Position numbers and translations under genes: made by a program. From contig NC_134846.1 of the NCBI RefSeq assembly GCF_965363235.1, positions 2,423,001 to 2,487,000 on the forward strand: a stretch of 64,000 nt of DNA, given 5' to 3'. The stretch is from Mytilus galloprovincialis. Its lineage: Eukaryota; Mollusca; Bivalvia; Mytilida; Mytilidae. Shown one piece after another: positions 11,820-24,575 of this stretch. The number at the start of each line of letters is the position of its first letter. The stretch's first letter is position 1. Below the pieces are notes generated by a model. It worked only from the letters and a program-made list of their open reading frames with translations. It was not told the DNA's origin and did no database searches.

Positions 11820-12130
11820 AATAAGTTTTAAAACATTGGGCCCTATAACAAAGACGGTAATAATAAAGAAAATGGTGTGAACGAAGACAACGTACAATAG
11901 TAGTATACCACTGTTCAATAGACATAAATCGATTTTATCTGGTTTACAAACTAAAACTAAGGAAATACATCAACTTGAAAAGGACTATTTGATAACAACT
12001 GCCTATGCCTGACTGGGTACAGGATATTTAAGAACACATGTTGGGCTGAACCTGGTTTAATGGCTAGCCAAACCTCTCGCCTATATCATGACAGGAATAC
12101 AGGGCAGATAAACGCAAGAACACCCAGGAC
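11820..12130. repeat. Repeat family C fragment
   Basis: Contains CCTGACTGGGTACAGGATAT and GAACCTGGTTTAATGGCTAG, also seen at 52320-52400, 57120-57260 and 59220-59400. A decayed copy. Confidence 0.5.
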
Positions 12131-12249
12131 AGAAACATAGTTTTAACACAAATAAATATTATGATTGTGCAATACAAAATTGAAATTTGTTGTTCATAGT
12201 AAACGAGTACAGCAGTGACAATTTATCGTCATACTAAATATTCATAAGA

Positions 12250-14022
12250 AGGGGTACATGTTTATTTTTTATAAATCATGTTCTGTTCTCAAGGTACATG
12301 TACAAGTTTTGCATAATTTGCATTGAATTTTGTCAATTTCTATGAAAACTATTACGTAAATTAATTTAGTTTTAAAGTTTTTACAATAAACATTAATTTA
12401 AAATCTGTTTCTGCTGTCTGCGGCCTCTCAATTTCAAATGGTCATCTCTTAATATCAATTATTGTCTTTAAGGCTTGTGTAACTGTTATCATTGCATATC
12501 GAATTTATTATTTTCCATATATTTTTGTTGAGGTTTGGCAATATAACGTATATCCTTTTATCATCATATCAGCAGTTAAAGATATTTTTCAATTTATATT
12601 CAAACAAAAGGCTATTCTTTCTTTCATCACTCGTGCTATATTTAGATATGACGAAACTTTTCATAAGTTAAAAATTAGGAAATAGTTAACTGTGGTTTGT
12701 GTTATAAATACTATTAGATATTCTTTTAAGCTAAGATTTAAAATCTCGTTTTTACTGCATTGATATTTGCTAAGTAATTGTAAAATGAAATAAAACTCAG
12801 CAAGCCAACACATCTTAAATGTATATGAAATTATATTCATATCGTTTGTTTGCTATTGTGATATTCTTTGTTTGGTCTTTTATTTGTTTTTTTTAAGGCG
12901 TATAATTATAGATACATAAATGTTACATGGACTGAGGTTGTTCGGTCACCAATATAATTCCCGGGTGAATATTAAAATAAGGAAATGTTGTATGATTAGC
13001 TTTGAGACAACTATCCTCCAAGTTTAAATGAATAGATGTAAGCAATAATAGGCCACCATTAGGTCTTTTTCAATGAGTTAAATCCATACCGGATTGTTAG
13101 GTATAAAAGGCCCCAACATAAAAAACATATGAAACAATTCAGTTTAGAAAACTATCGACCTAATTTATAATAATAAAATTGAGAATGAAAATAGGGAATG
13201 TGTCAAAGAGACAACAATAAAGATTAAAAAGCAGCATAAGGCCACCAACGAATCTTCAACACAACGAGAAAATCCAGCACCCGACGGCATGCTTCAGCTG
13301 GCCTCTAAACAAAAGTGTGTTCATATTTACTTATAATAGAGATTATAATTAAGTCACAACATTTAAACTACAAAACAATTTAAAAAAAAAAAATATGACA
13401 GACGCGAACAAACAACAACCACATGTTCTTGGCTTTGAACAGGCTCATAAAGAATGTAGCGGAGTTAAACATGTATGTACTCCTTCCTAACCTGGGGACA
13501 TTGATGTAACAGTACATAATAAGAACATACTATAAAAATCAGTTGAAAAAGGCTAAATTCATCAGATCAATACAAAGCAGACAAACATCAAACAAATACA
13601 CAGACACAGGAAGTTGCAGGGTATTAATCTATCCTTCATTCCTTACAACATAATGACATTAAGTACAGATTGGAGAGTATGCACAGATACTGGCAGTTAG
13701 TTGGAAGCCAATAACAACTAACAACAAAATCGTGTATCTAAAACTAAACAATCAATCAGTTCACATTTAACATCCAATGGATTTAGTGTTAAGACCACTT
13801 GTATAACAGGCGCATTAAATTAAATTATATTGACAACAATATGAAACAAAGAAATATATCAACAAAGAAACAGAAAAGAGCATATAGACAGAGCATATAA
13901 GGAAAAAAGGAAGAGAAGATACTTAGAATGCAACCAAAACCTAAAGATAGGAATATTTGTTAAACTTGAATCTTTCAAGGAAATTAGAAAATCGCGAACA
14001 TAAATGACCTTGAAGACGTCTG
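12250..14022. repeat. Segmental tandem duplication, left copy
   Basis: 12250-12850 matches 14030-14640, and 13420-14020 matches 14720-14895 plus 15690-16245. The middle (about 12870-13420) differs: it holds a segment related to 19170-19452 and a family B fragment (13165-13310). No exon is recognised in either copy. Confidence 0.85.
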
Positions 14023-14029
14023 GGGTACA

Positions 14030-16245
14030 TGTTTATTTTTTATAAATCATTTTCTGATCTCAAGTTACATGTACAAGTTTTGCATAATTTTGCATTGAAT
14101 TTTGTCAATTTCAACTATTACGAACATTAATTTTAGTGTTTTAAAAGTTTTTACAAAAAGCATTAGTATTAAATCTTTTCCTGCTGTCTGCAGTCTCTCA
14201 ATTTCAAATGGTCATCTCTTAATATAAATTATTGTCTTTAAGGCTTGTGTAACTGTTATACTTGCATATTGAATTCATTATTTTCCATATATTTTTGTTG
14301 AGTTTTGGCGTTATAACGTATTTCCTTTTATTATCATATCAGCATCAAAAGATATTTTTCAATTTATAATCAAACAAAAGGCATGGCTATTCTTTCTTTC
14401 ATCACTCGCGGTATATTTAGATATGAGAAACTTTTCATAAGTTAACAATTAGGAAATAGTTAACTGTGATTTGTGTTATAAATATCATTAAATATTCTTT
14501 TAAGCTTAGATTTTAAAATCTCGTTTTTACTGCATTGATATTTGCCAAGTAATTGTAAAATGAAATAAAACTTAGCAAGCAAACAAATCTTATATGTATA
14601 TGACATTGTATTCATATCGTTTGTGTGGGACTGGGGAATAGAAATATGGTTTCTTGGTCTTCTCTCGACCGGCAGTAAAACGCTTGCTGAAGTGGGGCGT
14701 CGTAACTCATAACATATAAACAACAAAACAATTTAAGAACAAAACAAAAATGACAGACATGAACTAACCGCAACCACATGCTCTGGGCTTTGAATAGGCA
14801 TATAAAGAATGTAGTAGTGATAGACATGTATGTATTCGATTAAACCTTCCCTACCTGGGGACATTGATGTTACAGTACATAATAAGATCATACAATAACC
14901 AGATGCTCCGCAGGGCGCAGCTTTATACGACCACAGAGTTCGAACCCTGAACAGTTGGGGCAAGTATGGAAACAACATTTAAGCTTGATACAGCTCTGAA
15001 TTTTGATTGTGATTAAATAAGTGACACAACATAGGTTTCTGACACAGACTAAACAAAGTTTTATTTTGGACCCCGATTTGGACCAACTTGAAAACTGGGC
15101 CTATAATCCAAAATCTAAATACATGTTTAGATTCAGCATATCAAAGAATTTGTTAAAATCAAACTAAGTTTAATTTGGGACCCTTTGGACCTTAATGTAG
15201 ACCAATTTGAAAACGGGACCAAAAATTAAGAATCTACATACACAGTTAGATTCGGCATATCAAAGAACCCCAATTATTCAATTTTTGATGATATCAAACA
15301 AAGTTTAATGTTGGACCCTTTGGGCCCCTAATTCCTAAACTGATGGGACAAAAACTCCCAAAATCAATCCCAACCTTCCTTTTATGGTCATAAATCTTGT
15401 GTTTAAATTTCATAGATTTCTATTTTACTTATACTAAAGTTATTGTGCGAAAACCAATAAAAATTCTTATTTGGGCCCTTTTTTGGCCCCTAATCCCTAA
15501 ACTGTTGGGACCAAAAATCCAAAAATCAATCCAAACCTTCCTTATGTGGTCTTAAACCTTGTGTTTTAAATTTCATAGATTTCTATTTTCTTAAACTAAT
15601 GTTATAGTGCGAAAACTAATGTGTCTTCGAACGACGACGACGACGACGCCAACGTCATACCAAAAAATGGCTGCGGTCGTATAAAAACCAGTTAAAAAAG
15701 GCTAAATTCGTCAGATCAATACAAAGCAGACAAACATCAAACAAATACACAGACACAGGAAGTTTCAGGGTATTCATCCATCCTTAATCCCTTACAAAAC
15801 GAATGTGCAACAAAATGATATTGAGTACAGATTTGAGAGTATGCACAGATATTGACAGTTAGTTCGAAGCCAATAACAACTAACAAAAAAATCGTGTATC
15901 TAAGACTAAACAATCAATCAGTTCACATTTAACATCCAATGGATTTAGTGTAAAGACCACTTGTACAACAGTCGCATAAAATTAAAATATATTGAACATA
16001 TTCAATAGGTAAAAATATAAAAAAGGAGTACATCAGTCAACCATTGTGTTATAATCTTTATCACTATGAAACAAAGAAATATATCAACAAAGAAACAGAA
16101 AAGGGCATATAGACAAAGCAAATAAGCAAAAAAAGGAAGAGAAGATACTTAGAATGCAACCAAAACCTAAAGGTAGGAATATTTGTTAAACTTGAATCTT
16201 TCAAGGAAATTAGAAAATCGCGAACATAAATGACCTTGAAGACAC
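14030..16245. repeat. Segmental tandem duplication, right copy
   Basis: Paralogous to 12250-14022, but longer because of the 784-bp insertion at 14903-15686. Both copies end with the same block, ATTAGAAAATCGCGAACATA and a few tens of bases after it. The left copy provides the empty site for the insertion. Confidence 0.85.
14898..15691. mobile_element. 784-bp insertion with inverted ends (MITE-like)
   Basis: The insertion 14903-15686 is flanked by ACCAG (14898-14902 and 15687-15691). Near its ends lie TTTATACGACCACAG and CTGCGGTCGTATAAA, an imperfect inverted pair offset by ~20 bases at the left. The interior has repeated GGACCCTTTGG-type blocks and a short CGA run. The paralogous segment at 13525-13560 lacks it (AATCAG at the matching point). 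No coding capacity. It is a familiar bivalve repeat; the superfamily is undetermined. Confidence 0.75.
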
Positions 16246-18539
16246 CAGAAAAGGTTAAAACTTGAAATAACGTTCCCGTGTTAAGAAGATAACTTCCTGT
16301 TAACCATCGGTACTTGTAGGTTTTCATATCTAAACCCTGACTAAATGTGACAGTTACAGATGACAACATGACATTTTGAGACCAATGACTGTTATGAATT
16401 TGAATAACAAAATGATTGAATGATATAAATCAAAAGCAGTTCGTTTACAAAAAAAATAGCGAATTTTACTAGTAGCATTGTTTGATTAGAGCAAGTTACA
16501 AAATGGTGTTATGTCACATTCGATGTTACACATCTGAGTAAAGAGGATGGAATCAAGTCTACAGCAATCGAAATAAATTCGTTATCATCTGTTTCTATTA
16601 TGATGTGTTCTCAAAAATTCCGAAGGGGATGAATTCCAATTTACCGTTCTGATAAAAATAAAATAAATAAAAAGCCCTGAAGTTTGCAACGAGATAATGA
16701 ATACCAAATATTTTGTTCTATAGTTAAGATCTCAACCAACAAATTGTTGATGGAATTGAAGGTAAAAAGCCGACTGTATCTGTTGTTAATTGGAATTAAT
16801 TGCTAGATCAACAAAAACGCCAGACCTGGTTGTACTTAATTGGTGTCTATACAGAAGAACGCATTTAAATAATAATACCTTTTTCTTTTAAATCAAATTA
16901 AAATGCAATATATGAAATCTGCCTCATAAGAATAAAAAAGTAAGTCGTAGAAGAGTTAACTGTTGTATCATTGAAGTATTATATTGACAGGAACTACAAC
17001 GATTAATTAGCATTTATTTATAACTCGGGTAGCTCTGTAGAAAAGATATGGAAACTGTCTAATTAGTACGCTGTCGTTAATTTCTTTTGTGACTATCTGC
17101 GATGCCGCGGTCATAAATTGATCAGAGATATTCTTATCAATCACGTGGTTTTTATCGAGACAGCTTAACAATATTACCTGTCGTAAAACACCTTTACTTA
17201 TTTCAATCGCGTCGGTAGACCTTTATTCGTGAACAACTTATTCAAACTAATCGACTGATGCATAAAAAATGAAAATCGGCCCAGAATTAATTATTCTACA
17301 ACGATTTGAAATAGTGAGTGACATTATTTTATTAGTTTGTGGGTGAAGTTTAAATCTCGATTAAGGTGTGTTCCGGTTACCGCCGGTTAACAATAAATAT
17401 ATTTGATAAATATTAAAACTGTGAAGTTTAGAGTAATATATATGGTTAAGTTACTGGATAATCCTGGAAAGTAGAAATTTCCAGTTTACAGTACGAAAAT
17501 AAATCGAGCAAGTACCAATCAATAAAATACAGCAGAGGAAAACAGAGATATAACTACGTTATATAGCCATTTATATAATACATTTCTGTCCCCTAAAATA
17601 TGTTATCACTATCCGACCAAATAAAACCGTCCAAATGATACTGGTAAATATTATTGAACAGTCGCACAAGAGTTTGTATAATGTCACTATACAAATCCTT
17701 GAGTCGCAGTACTGAAAAAAAATTTCAACACATCGGGGTTCAGCTGAACATTTGTATATACCAACCAATGATCTTACCCTGGATTTAGAGCGAAACTTAA
17801 TAATTCCTACATTTATCTAAAATCTCTTTGATCATTTGATTTTATCAGAACGATCATTTACAATCGTCTTAAATATGCAGGAAATGTGTGCCACTCAGTG
17901 GAGTAAACAGTAGTTATTATATAATATATAATCACAACTTGCGATATATATTACATATAGTCCAATTTCTACCGAAAAATAAATCAATAAAAATGGGGCA
18001 TTTATTCAATAAGTTTTGTACAAATTTCCATCGTCAATGTGTTTTTCTATAGAATTAATGATGACTCGTATTAATCCATCAATCACTCAATCGGCACACA
18101 TATGCAGATGTAAGGTAACGGAATCTGCCGAGGTTTGCCGATTGCTGTTTCCTAAGAATTTATCACAACTTTCGATTTCTTCGTTTATTTCCATAATCCC
18201 GAAAGCAACCGAGAATGACAATATTGTAGGGCACCACACGCTGGTATGTAAATAATGTGCCATGTTTCAAGCTAATTAACATGTCATTAAATTGCGCGCG
18301 GCATCGCAGATGAAACGTTTGAAGTCTGGTCGTAGTAGTTCCTGTCAATTTAATACTTCCATGGTTGTATGAAAGCTGATAATCTGTTGAAAAATAATTA
18401 CATCCACCTAGAAGTAACACATATTTTGTTTATAGAAAATCAAACACATTGGAGTTTCATATATTTTATTTGAATCAGATAATTAGTTTAAAAATATGCT
18501 TAATGTCATCCTTTAACAAGACATTATTATTCTATTATT
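16246..18539. other. Gene-free stretch with two conserved blocks in inverted order
   Basis: No gene is recognised. ATTGACAGGAACTAC (16983-16997) and ATCTGCGATGCCGCG (17095-17109) recur as complements at 18335-18349 and 18297-18311, with different spacing. Open frames at 17571-17768 and 18163-18420 (-) have no recognisable domain. Confidence 0.5.
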
Positions 18540-18760
18540 TTGATATATTTCCAAGACAGGAAGATGGCTCTTTTTATATCATATTTCATTTCTGTGTGTG
18601 TGTTACATTTTTTTCTGTTGTGTAGTAGTTCTACGTTTATATTTGATGCGTTTCACTCAGTTTTAGTTTGTAACCCGGATTTGTTTTTTTCTCAATCGAT
18701 TTATGAATTTCGACCGTCGGTATACTACTGTTGCCTTTATTTAGATTCATAAAATACGGT
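18540..18760 (+). repeat. Repeat family C copy
   Basis: The apparent 70-residue frame here is repeat-derived: the same translated string (VCNPDL...SQSIY) appears from copies at 30000-30140, 34940-35050 and 52160-52300 (+), and at 56310-56500, 56790-57280 and 59035-59400 (-). Confidence 0.75.
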
Positions 18761-19009
18761 ATATTAATCTGAGGTCAAGAAGCTGTGAAGGATTAATTTT
18801 GGTCTATTTACTTCAATTTAAACCTTAAAATTGATTTATTTTGAAAACTAAGATGCAGTGAGAACGTAAATAATACTTCTATCTACAAGATATCAAATAA
18901 CAAGGATATGATCAACGGTTTATCACAGTACGGCCTTACTATTTTCTAGTATTGACTTGTCTTGGAAGATTTCTAATGAGTTATCTTTTTAAAAACTTAT
19001 TATTTCTAT

Positions 19010-19630
19010 AATTATAGAATAATGAGTTGTTTCCTTTATCTCAAAGTTGTTGTAGTCCTTTTTATAATGATATCGTATAACAGCTCTTCAAAAAATAATA
19101 TACTGGAAAGTGAATTGGTGGTGAATAAATAATAAATCAAGTTGAATTTGTGAATTAGGAGTGTTAACACAAGCCAACAAATCTAATATGTACATGACAT
19201 TGTATTCATATCGTTTGTTTGCTATTGTGATATTCATTGTTGGGTCTTTTATTTCTTTTATTTTGATCCGTATAATTATAGATACATAAATGTTACATGG
19301 ACTGAGGTTGTTCGGTCACCAACGTAATTCCCTGGTGAATATTACAATAAGGAAATATTGTATGATTAGCATTGATACAACTATCCACCAAGTTTAAATG
19401 ACGTACATTTAAGCAATAATTGTCCACCGTAAGGTCTTTTTCAATGAGTTAAGAATTATAAAATAATTAGTTGTTTTCCTTATCTCAAAGTTTTGTAGTC
19501 TTTTTTATAATGATATCGTATAACAGCTCATCAGAAAATAATATACTGGAAAGATACTTCAATTTGTAGTGGATAAATAATACATCATGTTGAATTTGTG
19601 AATTAGGAGTGTTAAAGTATTAAACAGCAT
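19010..19630. repeat. Local duplication split by a dispersed segment
   Basis: 19010-19165 and 19450-19630 are direct copies (both contain GATATCGTATAACAGCTC and end GAATTAGGAGTGTTAA). Between them lies 19170-19452, which matches 12800-13081. Confidence 0.8.
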
Positions 19631-20273
19631 TCTTTAACCCGGCCTCTACACGTGCCTGTGTATGTCAGGACGTTCATCACAGTTATATCCTTATAAGTTT
19701 TTGGTTATAAGGTTTTAACGTTGATGGCGGATAATGTATAGTCTTTGTTAAACTTATTCTGGACATTTCTAGTATCTAGAAGAGTCAACTAGAATAACAT
19801 ACCATTACTTCTGTCTACTGGTGAGGACCATATCTTGACTACGTTGATTTTTGGTTGGGTTTTGTTTTTGTGTCTTACGACTATCTTATGGACGTAAAAC
19901 AAATATCTTCTATAGATCATGTAGTTGAAATAAGATGAAAAATCAACACTGTAATTGTGATACATATACTATATTAAGTTTGCAAAATGTGGAATTCTCT
20001 ATCTTAAATGGAAATCCCAGGTTTAATATAAACAGATATACAGTACCAAAAACAAAAGAACATATCAGTTATACAATAATTGCGTTTACGAATAGACGAT
20101 ACAATGCGATAAACAACCATGTGCCATCAACCATTACAAATCTGAAATACTCGAGACGTATGAATATTACATAAATATTTCAATCAATATTTAACATTAA
20201 CGTTTGGTTTACATAATGTTACAGAACTAACGTGTATAATTGTTTTTACAATTGATCAGATAGACTAAATGGT

Positions 20274-21230
20274 CTACATCCCTCCAAGTATCGCTAAATT
20301 ATTTCCAGTCGGAAGAAGTTGTATCGAGGAACCACAACTAGAAAGTAGTTTTACCTGTGAACACTTGTGAATTTTTAACATGTTGTCCAAAGTTTGTAAC
20401 TCTGTTTTCAAAGAGTCTATTGTTTGTTCTAAGCTACATTGATCTTCCTCCAATGCATTAACATCCTGCCAAAATAAAATGAGTTCATTATTGTTTAATA
20501 TCTTGATTGGATCGTGGTTTTAACATATGATTTGATTGAGACTGCATTTAACAACTTTCTCTGCGAAACATGTGAAATTTGATATTTCTGTGTATCCACC
20601 GAAATGAATTCTTATAAGAATTAGGAGATGTTGTATAATAGCTAATAAGACAACTGTCCCTCAGAGTCCAAATGAAGTTGATGTAAGGAATAATAGGCGA
20701 AATAAAATCGATAATATATGTTATATCAACAATGCGATTTATGCTTATTTTGCATTTTTCAAACAATTTGCAGAATTTGAAAAAAAATATTACTAAAGCG
20801 CATCTTGAATGATTCAAATCGGATTGTAGTTTAATCATAGATAAACACGCTGTTATGAACTTTTTTGTGAGGGGCTTATTTCATTCTTAATTTTTTTTTC
20901 GTGAAGAACAGTGTCGTAAAATGTCATGGTTCACCTTTAAAGATTACATTTTATTTTCTGAAAATCGTCAATTCATAATAATAAGCATTGAACGATTCTT
21001 TTGTGTAAATATTGTATACCTCTTATGACTGTTATGCTTATGTTCAAGCGTTGTTAGATATTCTTATGTGGAGTAAATACGATTAAAGGACACTTTCAAA
21101 ATCTCTATAATGTTGAGAATGAAGTTTAATTTCTCCCCGTATTTAAATATGAGTAATTTCTTTATATTGGTGTTTTGAAAAGGTGATACAATTATATGCA
21201 ACCAACGTTGATGAAAGTCTCAAATTAGTT

Positions 21231-21266
<36 letters not shown>

Positions 21267-22649
21267 AAATGTTTGCATTTGAGTTTTTTTCAAATTAAAA
21301 ATGAATCTTATTTTAATATTATTTCATGTAAAGCGGACAAAAATATTTTGTACTTTTTCTAGTTCTGCTATTCTGGTTTTCTGTCTTGACCGTGTACGGA
21401 CAGCTGATCCTCTATTCTGTTCTTTTCGTCTGTTACGTTTGAATACTTCTTCTTCTGTTAACTGTATCAATAAAGATAGAAGATGAATTATCAATGACCC
21501 TTGCAGGATTTATTATGTTTATATTTCACACACTACAACTGCAATAAATGTTTAAACAACTAAGAACACAACTAAACAAAAAGAAACGTTATGACAGAAA
21601 CAAGCATTATACTTCTTGGAAAAATTGAAATGCTGATGCCATCAAAAGTGTTTGTTTTTCATCCTTCGTCATCGTTTAAAAAAAGAAAATATTAGGTGCT
21701 ATTTCATTGTTACATTTGAAACATATACACGACTTTATTTAGTTAGCGAAGATAAGAAATAAATAGAGGAGAATGGATTTTTCGTCACTATCTTTTGATT
21801 TTGCTATTTGATTAAGGAATATTCGTCTTGGATTTTCCTTTGAGTTCAACAGTCTTGTTATTTTTTACTTTTTTAGCAATGGGTCGATACTGCTGTTCGT
21901 GGGTTATCAGTCCCCGCGGGTATCATAAGTCCAGTAGTTAGTACTTCAATTCGGTAGTATCATCATTTAGAACACACCTTACATCTAAATCACTCGAAAT
22001 TGACCTGATATAGAATAAGCTATTTTCAATTTTTTAGGTCAATTTTGGTGATAAAGCTCATCAAAATTTCAAGTTTTTACATATCCTTGTCTTTTTTATA
22101 TTTGAATTTGTGCGTCACTGCTGAAGGTAAATCAAGAAAAGGCTTCGGACGCATGAAATCTATATAGTTTCGTTTTCATTTTTTATTTTGTTTTGTACAC
22201 TTTGACATACAGATTCAGAATACTTATTCAGTACTTCCGTCAGCAGTCTCCTCTGACTGTCAAGGTCAATTATCAACAAAATGGTGTTATGCTTAATTTT
22301 AACAAGAAGACGTTTTCATTTAAATGAGTGCCCATGAGACTGAAACCCAGCAATTTCCTTAATGTTAATTTAACAAAAACATAGAAACAACTGTTCATGT
22401 TCTAGCCTTAAGATGATTAATTTGGTCCTTTTTCGGAAAACTTACTGAATATTGAACACGTCGACGTTGATCCACTTTTAATTCTTCCTTTCCAGATTCA
22501 ACCCTCTTACACTGAATTTTTAATTTGATTTCTTCCTTTATCAAAGGGAGACAACTCTCGTCTTCGAGACATTGTTGAATAGCGTTAACCATTATCTCCT
22601 CTTCTTCATTCTTAGTTTTTGCCTTTTCAATGTCTGTTGGAACTTTCAT
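20274..22649 (-). CDS. ATF3/JDP-like bZIP transcription factor, copy A (3 exons seen)
   Basis: Exons 22649-22446, 21461-21354 and 20465-20274; GT/AG junctions, all phase 0, giving 167 residues plus TAG. Residues 1-68 hold an acidic run and CLPLIKEEIKLKIQCKR, resembling the segment before the ATF3 bZIP domain. Residues 69-104 are the basic region, with N-x7-R in EQNRGSAVRTRSRQK (canonical AA and C replaced by SA and T). The zipper has leucines in exact heptads across the exon 2/3 junction (ELEK|DVNAL, then SL, SL, TL, ML), which confirms the splice. It ends LxxMLxxHxC as in ATF3/Fos, then a tail with LLPTGN. The 108-nt basic-region exon is the length I recall for FOS and ATF3. The ATG lies right after an acceptor, so a 5' exon (untranslated or coding) is missing. 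Expected role: nuclear DNA-binding dimer, stress or immune response. Confidence 0.82.
21233..21263. repeat. (AT)n microsatellite in intron 2 of bZIP A
   Basis: About 15 AT units, ~90 bases downstream of the exon 2 donor in the direction of transcription. Confidence 0.95.
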
Positions 22650-23104
22650 CTGAAAATATATTGAAAAAATATTTTTTTTTTACTAAACTCAAATAAATAT
22701 TCAAAATGGGAACGTCCGTAAAGTCTGATTGATTGAACGCTCAACTATATCAATTAAAGGAACGACTAGACAACAACTGTCATAGATATCAAATAAGAAA
22801 ATGTTTTAACTTATAAATCAAAGTTGGGATCAGTTGCATTTCCGGTACGTTTATTTGTATTGCGAACCTGAAACTCAAAAACGTCACACCATCTACAAAA
22901 TTTGAAAACAAATTTCCGATTAAAATGTTGGATAAAAAAAAAACAAAAGCAGGCTTATATTCCATGTTTTGCGAATGCTTACATTGCGTTTGATTCGTTA
23001 TTTGATTTAAAAGTAAAATCACAAAAGTTTTCTGACGTCAGATACGCAAATCAATGAATGTGTTTGTAGATAGATGTATTTTGTTTTCTGTTAAATTGTT
23101 CCTT

Positions 23105-23740
23105 TTAAAATTGTTACACGATGATGACTGCTGGACCCATTTTTTGACTATTTTATTTATTATGTCTGTTTAGTTCACGCATCATTGTAAATATAACGGA
23201 ATTTGATGAGACAGTCATCAAAGTGAGAGGGTTAGCGATATAACACTAGGTTTAATCCAGCATTTTCTTCATTTGAAAATGCCTGTACCAAGTCAGGAAT
23301 ATGACAGTTCTTGTCCATTCGTTTTTGATGTTTTTTGTTATTTAATTTTGCCATGTGATTATGGACTTTCCGATTGGATTTTCCACTGAGTTCAGTATTT
23401 TTGTGATTTGACTTTATACTGAACTACGAGGAAAATACAAAACGGAAAGTCCTTTATCAAATATCAAAATCAAAAGCTAATACACATCAAACGAATGGGT
23501 AACAACTCAACTGTCATATTCCTTACTTAGTACAGACATTTTATAATTTTAGAAAATGGCGAACTTCAACCTAGATCTATAGCTAGCTAAACCTCTCACA
23601 TGTATGTTAGTCGCATCAAATTCCATTATATTGCATTGACAACGCTGCGTGAACAAATCAAACAAAAATGTAAGGTAAAAATGTCAAAAACGGGATACAG
23701 CAGTTAACATTGTGTTATAATCTTGATCACTAAAAACCAA
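23105..23740. repeat. Foldback: two family D copies, tail to tail
   Basis: 23105-23420 is family D in + orientation and 23425-23740 is the same family in - orientation, giving a ~630-bp imperfect inverted repeat with almost no spacer. Family D is recognised by CCTGTACCAAGTCAGGAATA and GACTTTCCGATTGGATTTTC. Other copies: 27650-27830, 34430-34510, 39472-39800 and 51955-52115 (+); 44268-44560 (-). Confidence 0.8.
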
Positions 23741-24024
23741 ACAGATTTGTAACAAAGAAGAACAAAATATAGACAAAGCACATGGCAAAAATGAACGACA
23801 AGCATACAAACCCACATATTTACTCTGCATCACATCATTGGTTTGCTTATTAAGAAAATCCAATTCGTTAATAATGAAACGTTATCATTTCTTGCATAAC
23901 TTTACGACAAACGAGATAATTTCAGCTTCCCAATGTGAACTTTCCGTACGGTGACCTATAGTTGTTAATGTCTGTGTCATTTTGGTCTTTTGTGGATAGT
24001 TATCATACCACACCTTCTTTTTTA

Positions 24025-24575
24025 TATTTCCATTTCTATGTAGCAACATTCCAGCAACGCCTGCTTACGAAGTTTATATCTCCAAATTGATACGATATTC
24101 CCGCGCTTGTATTTCTTATCACGATTTCCATGAGGATTGCTGCTAACAAGGAAGCTTTCAAAGCAATATTTCCAAATGGTGAAGTTGAAATCATCCCTTC
24201 GTCAATTGTACGGACACCATCACAAGTTAGTTGACCGTTTTGTAATAACCATTTTATAGATGATATGTTTTTTTACAATCCCCTTACCTTTAAATGAATG
24301 TGACCTACCGAATTAGACTATCTACCAGGTTTGTAATAACATGAGCAACTCGACGGGTGCCATCTGTGGAACAGGATCTGCTTACTATTCTGGAGCACCT
24401 GCGATCACCCCCAGTTTTTGGGGGTATTGGTGACGCTCACTCTTTATGTTGTTTCTTGTGTATTATTATTTGTCTGTTTGTCTTTTTTCATTTTTAGCCA
24501 TTGCGTTGTCAGTTTTGTTTCGATTTATACGTTTGACGGTTCCTCTGGTATCTTTCGCTCCTCTTTTTGCAATTA
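24025..24575 (+). mobile_element. Penelope-like retroelement, 5'-truncated 3' fragment
   Basis: Degenerate coding match to the C-terminal part of the reverse transcriptase at 61077-62039 (SNIPATPAYEVYISKLIRYS-like), then the shared 3' tail: CGACGGGTGCC, GGAGCACCTG and an end near GGTATCTTTCGCTCCTC. It joins a family A fragment at its truncated 5' side. Not functional. Confidence 0.75.

Noticed and set aside
18163-18420. 85-residue frame on - and 65-residue frame at 17571-17768
   Set aside because: No recognisable domain or paralogue. The overlap with the conserved inverted blocks is noted as a finding, but coding status is unsupported.
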